Of a stretch of DNA of 9,894 bases, positions 1 through 5,272 are shown piece after piece. Position 1 is the stretch's first letter. Each line of letters starts with the position of its first letter. Both the position numbers and the translations under genes were made by a program. The DNA lies in the NCBI GenBank assembly GCA_016195145.1, contig JACQAF010000057.1, positions 1 to 9,894 on the forward strand, in the 5' to 3' direction. This DNA is from Rhodospirillales bacterium. GTDB taxonomy: Bacteria > Pseudomonadota > Alphaproteobacteria > CACIAM-22H2. Under the pieces are notes generated by a model. It was not told the DNA's origin and did no database searches. It was given only the letters and a program-made list of their open reading frames with translations.

Positions 1-238
1 CCGCTGCGAGCACGAAAGACGGCACTTTCAGTTCGAAAATGGCGATGTCGGCTGGCTGGCCGGCTGAAAAAATGCGGCGACGCGGCACCGTGATGACTTC
101 GCCGATGACATTCGGCGTCATGAATTTATTGCCGGTCAGGCCATGCAACCGCAAAAGGAGATCGGTGAGACCCTTGAAGATTTCTTGTTCGGCCTCGGGC
201 GTGAAGTCGCCTTCGGTCGCGATAAAAGTCATCGGCAT
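1..238 (-). CDS. Tautomerase-family protein (4-oxalocrotonate tautomerase-like), partial
   Basis: The reading frame starts at an ATG at 238 and runs off the left edge, so only about 79 N-terminal residues are visible. The start is supported by a GGAAGGAA ribosome binding site about 7 bases upstream. The protein begins Met-Pro; in this superfamily the Pro exposed after Met removal is the catalytic general base. The opening MPMTFIATEG, the segment LLLRLHGLTGNKFMTPNVIG (about residues 27-46) and the later ADIAIFELKVPSF closely match, from memory, a family of cytosolic tautomerase-like proteins of about 130-140 residues. These presumably catalyse keto-enol type isomerisations, but the substrate is unknown. 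The gene diverges from a TetR-family repressor gene with three palindromic operators between them, so it is probably repressed by that protein (inference). Family assignment is fairly sure; the reaction is not. Confidence 0.75.
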   Translation of the reverse strand, partial: MPMTFIATEGDFTPEAEQEIFKGLTDLLLRLHGLTGNKFMTPNVIGEVITVPRRRIFSAGQPADIAIFELKVPSFVLAA

Positions 239-320
239 GCGTATGTTCCTTCCCATCTATCTGCGCGGCGCCAGCATTCCAGTCGCGGCGGGAGGTTGTC
301 TTTCGGGCTAGAATCGTTAT

Positions 321-334
321 ATAACGTTCGTTAT
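321..334. promoter_or_regulatory. Operator 1, TetR-type palindrome
   Basis: The 14-mer ATAACGTTCGTTAT differs from the perfect palindrome at 378-391 by a single base. It lies downstream of the putative minus-strand promoter, inside the leader of the tautomerase gene, where a bound repressor could block elongation. An extra half-site (CGTTAT, 315-320) abuts it and makes the palindrome CGTTATATAACG at 315-326. Confidence 0.7.
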
Positions 335-348
335 GAATAACAGATAAG

Positions 349-362
349 ATAACGATCGCTAT
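349..362. promoter_or_regulatory. Operator 2, TetR-type palindrome
   Basis: The sequence ATAACGATCGCTAT has one mismatch to the perfect site at 378-391. The symmetry extends outward to a 20-base imperfect palindrome at 346-365 (AAGAT arm and ATCTT arm). It falls in the spacer of the putative minus-strand promoter. Its centre lies 28 bp from operator 1 and 29 bp from operator 3. Confidence 0.72.
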
Positions 363-377
363 CTTGTCAAGCATAAA

Positions 378-391
378 ATAACGATCGTTAT
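378..391. promoter_or_regulatory. Operator 3, perfect TetR-type palindrome
   Basis: ATAACGATCGTTAT is a perfect 14-bp palindrome ending 16 bases before the ATG of the TetR gene. It lies in the spacer of that gene's putative promoter, so it probably mediates autorepression. The size and symmetry fit a TetR-family dimer site. Confidence 0.75.
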
Positions 392-407
392 ATGATTGGA
401 TGCGAAC

Positions 408-1091
408 ATGACGCGAAAACAGGTGCGGAAAGGGGAAACCCATCAGCGGATGCTTTCGGCCGCAAGCCGGAGCTTTCGCTCGCATGGATTCGCCGGGATC
501 GGAGTTGACGGCATCGCAAAAGCCGCCGGCGTGACATCCGGCGCGTTCTACGCGCATTTCGGGTCAAAGGACGGAGCGTTCGACGCCGCGCTCGAAGTCG
601 GGCTCGACGAAGTTATCGCGGGCGTTCCGAAATTTCAGAAAGAGGCCGGATCGCGATGGGTCCGCGCCTTCGCCGAGTATTACCTCGGCCGGGCGCATCG
701 CGACGATCTCGCCTGCGGTTGTGCGATGACGACCCTTTCGCCCGAAGCCGTGCGCGCCGGTCCCGATACCCGCGCCATTTACCAGGCGAAGATGATCAGG
801 CTCGCGGACCTGGTCGCGAACGGTCTTGCCGGCCGATCGAAAAAGGGGCGCCGGGCGCGCGCCTGGGCGATGCTCGGCGTTCTGATTGGCGGGCTGACAA
901 TTGCGCGCGCGATAAGAACCCCTGAGGTCGCCGAGGAAATAGCAGCGTCAATTCGCGTCGCCGCCGTGAACGCGGCGGGCAAAGCGCGAGCGATACTTCC
1001 AGAAGAGGCCGAGGATGCATGGGGGATCGGCGACTGGGGATCGGCACGCCGAACGAGAGGGAGATCCCCGCCATCGTCACGCGCGGGTTAA
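408..1091 (+). CDS. TetR/AcrR family transcriptional repressor
   Basis: This 227-residue protein has an N-terminal TetR DNA-binding domain at about residues 11-58. The helix-turn-helix reads VDGIAKAAGVTSGAFYAHFGS, the family signature, and is followed by a Lys-Asp pair. The rest is a helical ligand-binding and dimerisation domain with a Cys-Gly-Cys stretch (DDLACGCAMTTL). The ATG at 408 was chosen because GGA at 398-400 is the only nearby ribosome-binding-like sequence; an in-frame TTG at 396 has none and overlaps the promoter. The protein probably represses itself and the divergent tautomerase gene through the three palindromes just upstream. The last 36 or so residues, after NAAG, are rich in Arg, Ser and Pro and do not resemble a TetR fold; the decayed copy downstream stops at the matching point, so this may be a read-through tail after stop loss (inference). 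The inducing ligand is unknown. Confidence 0.9.
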   Translation: MTRKQVRKGETHQRMLSAASRSFRSHGFAGIGVDGIAKAAGVTSGAFYAHFGSKDGAFDAALEVGLDEVIAGVPKFQKEAGSRWVRAFAEYYLGRAHRDDLACGCAMTTLSPEAVRAGPDTRAIYQAKMIRLADLVANGLAGRSKKGRRARAWAMLGVLIGGLTIARAIRTPEVAEEIAASIRVAAVNAAGKARAILPEEAEDAWGIGDWGSARRTRGRSPPSSRAG

Positions 1092-1212
1092 GCCGATGAG
1101 AATCAATGTTAGACCCAAGCGAGGCACAGCGTTTTGCACTTTTTTACGGCTGCCTGCGCCGAGGCAGACGCCGAGTAGCGCATATTCGCAACGGCCGAGC
1201 CGGAATAGAGCT

Positions 1213-1499
1213 ACGACAACTTGCCCGCCATCACGGTGATCAGGAAGGCCGATGTGATGGCCCGCTGAGCCGCGCTGCATGTGAGGCGAAGATGAATAGG
1301 CTTGCGGACCCGGTCACGAACGGCCTTGCCGGCGGAGCGAAGAAATACACCAAATGCGCGCCTGAATTATGCTCGGCGTTCTGATCGGCGGCCTCTATGT
1401 TCGGCCTATATAATTAGTGGTATAAATCCTGACTGGCTTGGATTAATGGACGGAGAGGGCCGTTTTGCCAGGGTTGAGGCGATGAATGCCGCCGATTAA
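1213..1499 (+). pseudogene. Decayed tandem copy of the TetR gene 3' half
   Basis: This stretch repeats the ligand-domain half of the upstream TetR gene at an offset of about 500 bases. Positions 1283-1345 match 783-845 at about 52 of 63 bases by hand count. Positions 1369-1394 match 870-895 at about 24 of 26. In protein terms GPLSRAACEAKMNRLADPVTNGLAG matches GPDTRAIYQAKMIRLADLVANGLAG piecewise, and ARVEAMNAAD just before the stop at 1497-1499 matches IRVAAVNAAG. One base is lost between 1346 and 1365, a 13-base gap is inferred near 1230, and stop codons interrupt the original frame. No DNA-binding domain remains. It is most likely the residue of a tandem duplication, or of a second related regulator lost by recombination. 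The left boundary is approximate. Confidence 0.75.
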
Positions 1500-1548
1500 C
1501 TCCTGCGGTGTGCGCGGGATGCAGGCTTGGAGCCTTTCCCCATGAGCA

Positions 1549-1569
1549 TGGCCGGTCAGCCTCCGGCCA
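1549..1569 (+). other. Hairpin in the leader of the XRE regulator gene
   Basis: A 7-bp perfect stem (TGGCCGG with CCGGCCA) closes a 7-base loop, ending about 37 bases before the ATG at 1607. No run of T follows, so it is not a typical terminator. It could be a leader structure, an operator for the downstream HTH protein, or chance in GC-rich DNA. The rest of 1500-1606 shows no clear promoter. Confidence 0.3.
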
Positions 1570-1606
1570 AGTCCGCCGGCCGATTGGCGAGGGCCGGGGG
1601 ACGATA

Positions 1607-2239
1607 ATGCAAATCGCCAATGGAACGCCTGCCGATTGGGGATCGCAGATCCGGCGATTCCGCCGTCAGCGGGCGCTCAAGCAAATGGCGCTCGCGGATT
1701 ATCTCGGTGTCGACCAGACGACGATCTCGCGCTGGGAAAGCGGGCAGCACATACCCGATCTTGCAATGCAGCGGCGACTACGGACGCTGATACGTAGCAC
1801 CCCGACCGACGAGGTATTGCTCAAGCACTGGATCGCAACAACGGTTAACCAAGTCGTACTTGCAACCTTGCAACGACAGATTTTCACGGCCTCGCCGCCC
1901 TACGCGAAACTGCATGGCGTACCGCTCAACGAGATTATGGGGATGTCCACGCGCCATATCCATACTGAGGAAAGCGAGCGGATGTGGAGAGTTTCCTATG
2001 GATATGGTTTCTTTCGCGGTGATATTGCTTCGGTTGCCGTGGTCGGGCAGCATGGTTTGCTATCCGATCCTACCCAAATTACGCATTCCATAGCTGTATG
2101 GACGCCGGTTCGTCTTAGCGACGGAAAATTTGTCCTGCGTTCCGAGCGGAGCGTTCTAACTGATGAGCAGTACGCCCATATGCGGGTGAAAAATGGCGGT
2201 CCGATCCGCATCGTCACCATGGACGATCTCTGCCGATAG
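1607..2239 (+). CDS. XRE-family helix-turn-helix regulator, possible PAS-like C-terminal half
   Basis: A 210-residue protein is read from the ATG at 1607, chosen because GGGGGA ends 5 bases before it; the frame is open further upstream (to 1508) but that part does not resemble the domain. Residues about 12-55 form a Cro/C1-type helix-turn-helix (LGVDQTTISRWESGQHIPD is the recognition-helix region). The C-terminal half contains SPPYAKLHGVPLNEIMGMS (about residues 94-112), which resembles the start of a PAS sensory domain; that assignment is tentative. There is no signal peptide or membrane segment, so it should be a cytosolic DNA-binding protein. Its targets and ligand are unknown. It converges on the antiporter gene and is preceded by a pseudogene, so context gives no function. 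Codon use in the second half is less GC-rich than in neighbouring genes, perhaps indicating separate acquisition. Confidence 0.8.
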   Translation: MQIANGTPADWGSQIRRFRRQRALKQMALADYLGVDQTTISRWESGQHIPDLAMQRRLRTLIRSTPTDEVLLKHWIATTVNQVVLATLQRQIFTASPPYAKLHGVPLNEIMGMSTRHIHTEESERMWRVSYGYGFFRGDIASVAVVGQHGLLSDPTQITHSIAVWTPVRLSDGKFVLRSERSVLTDEQYAHMRVKNGGPIRIVTMDDLCR

Positions 2240-2261
2240 ATACCATTGACAATAATTTCAT

Positions 2262-2290
2262 GGGTCGAGGTATGACCCGGCCCAGTTTTT
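2262..2290 (+). terminator. Possible rho-independent terminator of the XRE gene
   Basis: A GGGTC/GACCC stem (2262-2266 with 2274-2278, 7-base loop) is followed after seven bases by TTTTT at 2286-2290. It starts 22 bases past the stop codon at 2239. The gap between stem and T tract is longer than ideal, so the call is weak. Confidence 0.35.
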
Positions 2291-2297
2291 ACCCGCA

Positions 2298-2314
2298 ACC
2301 GGCCTTGTGCCGGT
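2298..2314 (-). terminator. Perfect hairpin just past the antiporter stop
   Basis: A perfect 6-bp stem (ACCGGC with GCCGGT) and 5-base loop begin 3 bases after the antiporter stop codon at 2318-2320. In the direction of that gene no T-rich tract follows, so it may protect the mRNA 3' end or be a weak terminator rather than a classic one. Confidence 0.35.
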
Positions 2315-2317
2315 AAA

Positions 2318-3739
2318 TCAGCCGCCCGGTCCGGGTTTGTCTGACCGTTCGGCTGGCGGCGGTTCAGGGGCGCCGGTTTCCGGCGCGGCAGCGGGCGCTA
2401 CCGGGGCCGACATATCCGTCTTGCGGGCGCGGTGTTTCTGCCAGGCGAGGCGCACGGTCTGAATCTGCCGGCGCAGGGCGTTGGCGTAACGGCGGGCCAG
2501 CACCGTGCCGCGTTCGATGTCGGCGATCTCGTCGGCATAGACCTCGGCGAAGGCCTCGCGGAAGCTCGTCATGCCATGGCTCGCCACGACATGGAAGCGG
2601 CGGATGGTGTGCATCCAGAAGGGGCTCACCAAAAGCGAAATGGCGATCACCGATATGGCCAGCCGGTAGCCGTCGGCCGAGATCGCGCCGTTCTTGACGC
2701 CAACGGCGGCGAGGATGAAAGAGAACTCGCCGACCTGCGCCATGATCAGCCCGGCGGGAAATGCGCGGTCCCATGGTTCGCGCACCATGCGCAGCAGCCA
2801 TACATTAAGCACCGTCTTGAGCGCGGTGACGCCGATCACGAACAGGATGACCGTGCCGATATTGGCCCATATGAAGCGTACGTCGATGAGCAGGCCGATC
2901 GACAAGAAGAAGACGACGAGCAGCACGCTCTGAATCGGTTCGGTTACATGGATCGCCTCGGCGCGCAGGGTCGAATTGGCGATCACTAGGCCGGCGAGAA
3001 AAGCGCCGTAGGCCGGCGAGAGGCCGAGCACGCCGGTGGTCGATGCGGCGATGAAGGCGAAGGCGAGGGCGGCGAGCGTCAGCAGATCGACCTTGCCGCG
3101 CACCGCGTCGGTAAACGGCAGATCGAGCTTGCCGCGGCGGCTGAGGACGACGATGAAGGCGACAAGTAGCGCGATCGCGATGACGATTTTCACGACGACG
3201 TCGTAGCCGAGCGGCTCGTTGTCGCCGAGCGAGCCGACAAGGATCAGGATGGGGACGACCGCGATGTCCTGCGCGATCATCACGCCGATGGTGATCTGCC
3301 CGATGTCGCTGCGCAGCTCGCCGATGGAATCGAGCATCTTGATGGCGACGGCGGTGCTCGACAGGGCGATGATGAAGCCGAGCAGGACCGATTGCTTGAC
3401 TGGCCAGTCCAGCCACCAGCCGAAAACGAAGGTGACGGCGAGCGACGCCGCGATCTGGCCAAGCGCGGTCAGGCCGGCCGGCCGCACCACACGGGCGAAG
3501 GCCTTGAGGCTGAGCTCCATGCCGATCAGGAAAAGCAGCAGAACGACGCCGAGCTCGGCGAGAAGGGCGATCTGCGTCGATTGCTGCACCAGCGCGGCGC
3601 CCGACGGCCCGAGGACGATGCCGGCGAGGATGTAGCCGACGATCGCCGGCTGCTTCAGTCGCTGCAGCGCGAGGCCGGCCGCCACCGCGACGGCCATGAC
3701 GATGGCGATGCCGGTAAGATCGGCGCCATGCGCTTCCAT
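2318..3739 (-). CDS. CPA2-family monovalent cation:proton antiporter (KefB/KefC-like)
   Basis: This 473-residue inner-membrane protein should exchange K+ or Na+ for protons and serve pH or ion homeostasis. Family motifs appear in order: GPSG at 44-47, LFLIGMEL at 69-76, ALSSTAV at 125-131, the transport-site Gln-Asp pair at 157-158 within MIAQDIAVVP, GLSPAYGAFLAG at 239-250, FFLSIGLLIDV at 277-287 and QVGEFSF at 335-341. Ten or more hydrophobic segments fill residues 8-385. The remaining C-terminal tail is cytosolic, charged, and ends in a Pro/Ala-rich stretch. The Rossmann-type RCK/TrkA-N regulatory domain of KefB, KefC and YbaL (proteins of about 560-620 residues) is not visible. The ATG at 3739 has AGGA about 6 bases upstream. 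The gene is separated by 133 bases from the upstream LuxR gene on the same strand, so co-transcription is possible but not shown. The transported ion is not determined. Confidence 0.9.
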   Translation of the reverse strand: MEAHGADLTGIAIVMAVAVAAGLALQRLKQPAIVGYILAGIVLGPSGAALVQQSTQIALLAELGVVLLLFLIGMELSLKAFARVVRPAGLTALGQIAASLAVTFVFGWWLDWPVKQSVLLGFIIALSSTAVAIKMLDSIGELRSDIGQITIGVMIAQDIAVVPILILVGSLGDNEPLGYDVVVKIVIAIALLVAFIVVLSRRGKLDLPFTDAVRGKVDLLTLAALAFAFIAASTTGVLGLSPAYGAFLAGLVIANSTLRAEAIHVTEPIQSVLLVVFFLSIGLLIDVRFIWANIGTVILFVIGVTALKTVLNVWLLRMVREPWDRAFPAGLIMAQVGEFSFILAAVGVKNGAISADGYRLAISVIAISLLVSPFWMHTIRRFHVVASHGMTSFREAFAEVYADEIADIERGTVLARRYANALRRQIQTVRLAWQKHRARKTDMSAPVAPAAAPETGAPEPPPAERSDKPGPGG

Positions 3740-3753
3740 GCTTAATCCTGCAC

Positions 3754-3771
3754 TGGGTTCTGTGGGTTCTG
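3754..3771. repeat. Perfect tandem 9-base repeat
   Basis: TGGGTTCTG occurs twice in a row (3754-3762 and 3763-3771) within the leader of the antiporter gene, 15-32 bases upstream of its ATG. It may be a simple slippage duplication; no function is claimed. Confidence 0.6.
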
Positions 3772-3864
3772 CGAATCCATAGCGGCAAGTAAAGAATCAC
3801 TGCGCCGTTTATGTCCATACCCCTGTCAGGGCAGGGTTCTTCGGCGGTGCTGGAAATGCCGGCG

Positions 3865-3881
3865 GCCGGCTTTCAGCCGGC
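3865..3881 (-). terminator. Hairpin spanning the stop codon of the LuxR gene
   Basis: GCCGGC arms at 3865-3870 and 3876-3881 form a perfect 6-bp stem around a 5-base loop that includes the stop codon (3873-3875). Only ATTTCC, not a real T run, follows in the gene's direction. It is a weak terminator candidate or an mRNA end structure. Confidence 0.3.
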
Positions 3882-4727
3882 GAGGCCGGGCTTAAGCACG
3901 AGAAGGGGATCCTGATCCTTATATTCCGCGGGCGTGGCGATCGCCTTGAGCGCCAGATTGAACAACTCCGCCAGCGATGAAATATGCAGCTTCTCGTATA
4001 TGTTGCGGCGATGGACGCGCACGGTCTCGACCGATACGCCGAGAATCTCGGCCAGCGCGGCGGCCGAATAACCGTCGAGCATAAGGCGCATGACCTGGGC
4101 TTCGCGGGGCGTGAGCACGCTTATGCCGAGACGATTGAGGGTCTCCTCAAGCCGTTCATGCTCGCGATCGCCCGCGTCCTCGCCTCTCAGGCTGTCGGCC
4201 AATCGCGCGTGCGCCCGGAACAGCGCGACAACGACCGGTTGGAGTTCGCGCAGCGATTCGATTTCCGGGTCGGTGAACGAACCGCTTTCGGCGGATCGTT
4301 CGATGCACAGGGCGAGCGAGCGCCCCGGATCGGTCGGCACGATGATGTTGATCTCGTCGGCGACCTTGGAACGCTTGTAATACTCGATAAAATATTCGCT
4401 CGTCTCGAAGTCGCGCGGCGCAATGTCGCGCATGCGGAGCAGTTTCGGTTCGGTCAGGCTCTTGGAGTGAATGTAAAACGGATCGAGAAGATAGAGACCG
4501 GACAAGTAAGCTTCGAGCGAATTGCCGCGTGCGGCGTTCACCAAGCCGTCAAACAGGACGTCGGGCCGGCGGTGCCTGCGGTAATGGAGCACGAGCGCGC
4601 TATCGATCGGAACCACCGTATCGACATAGCGGACCAGCGCTTCGCCAAATGCCGCGTCGCCTGTGAAATCAATCGCTTGCGCAAGCTCGCGTAACGTATC
4701 CGCAAGCGAACGGACTGCCCGCTCCAT
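3873..4727 (-). CDS. LuxR-family transcriptional regulator
   Basis: The protein has 284 residues from the ATG at 4727, which has GGAG about 9 bases upstream; an in-frame GTG at 4742 would add five residues but lacks a binding site. Residues about 204-262 form the LuxR/GerE helix-turn-helix: LTPREAQVMRLMLDGYSAA, then ALAEILGVSVETVRVHRRNIYEKLHI. The first 190 residues look like a soluble sensory domain, with YLSGLYLLDPFYIHS and a DFETSEYFIEYY stretch typical, from memory, of a group of alphaproteobacterial regulators often found beside transport and catabolic genes. No receiver Asp domain is visible, so it is probably ligand-controlled rather than phosphorylated. It diverges from the gabT-TRAP cluster across a region with a long inverted repeat, which makes it the leading candidate to control that cluster. 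Its effector is unknown, perhaps the transported amino acid (inference). Confidence 0.88.
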   Translation of the reverse strand: MERAVRSLADTLRELAQAIDFTGDAAFGEALVRYVDTVVPIDSALVLHYRRHRRPDVLFDGLVNAARGNSLEAYLSGLYLLDPFYIHSKSLTEPKLLRMRDIAPRDFETSEYFIEYYKRSKVADEINIIVPTDPGRSLALCIERSAESGSFTDPEIESLRELQPVVVALFRAHARLADSLRGEDAGDREHERLEETLNRLGISVLTPREAQVMRLMLDGYSAAALAEILGVSVETVRVHRRNIYEKLHISSLAELFNLALKAIATPAEYKDQDPLLVLKPGLAG

Positions 4728-4893
4728 GACTATATTCTCCACCGCTATACGGCGCGGATCGGAAGCCGTACCTCATCCATATACCCCTGCTGCGTTATTT
4801 ACACAAACCCACCCCACCCATAGCATTGATCGAGAAGTTGTTGAGGGTTCGAAAAGTTGTGCCAAACAAGAACGGAACAGAACATTCGAAATA

Positions 4894-4943
4894 ATCATGG
4901 TTTGTTTCAGTAATAAAGAACGGCATAAAGAATAAACCATGAT
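4894..4943. promoter_or_regulatory. Inverted repeat flanking a candidate gabT-operon promoter
   Basis: Perfect 10-base arms ATCATGGTTT (4894-4903) and AAACCATGAT (4934-4943) have centres 40 bp apart, close to four helical turns. Outward of these arms the similarity continues weakly. Between or overlapping them lies a possible plus-strand promoter: TTGTTT (4902-4907), 16-base spacer, CATAAA (4924-4929), four of six matches at the -10. The layout would suit a dimeric or looping regulator, plausibly the adjacent LuxR-type protein. The repeat is seen directly; the promoter and the protein bound are inferred. Confidence 0.5.
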
Positions 4944-5039
4944 GATCGCGTCAATAGCACCGCCCTGGAGCCTCTTTGAGGGTTGATTGACACAGTTACG
5001 CCGCTGGAGACGGCAGTGGGGTTCCTCCGCGATCAAGGG

Positions 5040-5066
5040 ACGTTGCCGCGCGAACGTTGCCGCGCG
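5040..5066. repeat. 13-base direct repeat
   Basis: ACGTTGCCGCGCG occurs at 5040-5052 and 5054-5066, a 14-base period that keeps both copies nearly in phase over one and a third helical turns. It lies about 210-230 bases upstream of gabT. It may be a chance tandem duplication. Confidence 0.55.
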
Positions 5067-5272
5067 TTTGCCGGATCGAGCGATGCTGTTCCCGTCAGCA
5101 TCATCCGGACGCCGCCACGCCGGAATAGGGCCCCGCCGGACCGTCAAATTGGCGACGTGAGCTTGGGCGTGCGAAGCGGGACGATTCTCGCGCCGCCCGA
5201 ACAATCCCCGTCTTCCCAATCCCAGCACTAAAAATTCCACGAGATGAAATTCAGAAAGCCATCGGAGTCAAA

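Larger units (their letters stand above)
341..394. promoter_or_regulatory. Putative overlapping divergent promoters
   Basis: The palindromic core CTTGTCAAG (363-371) reads as TTGACA on the minus strand (370 to 365), a perfect -35 hexamer, and as TTGTCA on the plus strand (364-369), five of six matches. On the minus strand a 17-18 base spacer leads to weak -10 candidates (TTATCT or TATCTG, within 341-347). On the plus strand a weak -10 (TATATG, 389-394) sits 19 bases away. Each spacer contains one of the palindromic operators, which is a classic place for TetR repression. The -35 match is seen directly; the -10 elements are poor and transcription starts are inferred. Confidence 0.45.
4728..5272. 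other. Gene-free divergent regulatory region between luxR-type gene and gabT
   Basis: No convincing gene was found in these 545 bases. The stretch at about 4790-4950 is clearly richer in A and T than its surroundings and holds an inverted repeat and a promoter candidate. The right half (4980-5230) is GC-rich with a 13-base direct repeat and no recognised element. The frames that cross it have basic, low-complexity translations and no family resemblance. The gabT ribosome binding site (GGAG, 5 bases before ATG) ends the region. A long leader for gabT, or a missed small RNA, cannot be excluded. Confidence 0.6.

Noticed and set aside
39..340. Plus-strand small open frames opposite the tautomerase gene
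   Set aside because: They are shadows of the minus-strand tautomerase frame, which has the recognisable family sequence and a good ribosome binding site.
2805..3818. Minus-strand 337-codon frame starting at 3818
   Set aside because: It overlaps the antiporter gene in another frame and is Arg-rich and low in complexity; the antiporter frame has all the family motifs.
4850..4864. Sigma-54-like promoter on the minus strand before the LuxR gene (TGGCAC and TTCG)
   Set aside because: The -24 part matches but the -12 part reads CG instead of the required GC, so it does not meet the consensus.
4987..4992. Perfect TTGACA upstream of gabT
   Set aside because: No -10-like hexamer was found 15-19 bases downstream; the following sequence is GC-rich, so it was not called a promoter.
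4773..5240. 155-codon minus-strand frame in the divergent region
   Set aside because: No ribosome binding site or recognisable domain, and its composition changes abruptly across the AT-rich part. It also covers the inverted repeat and probable promoter.
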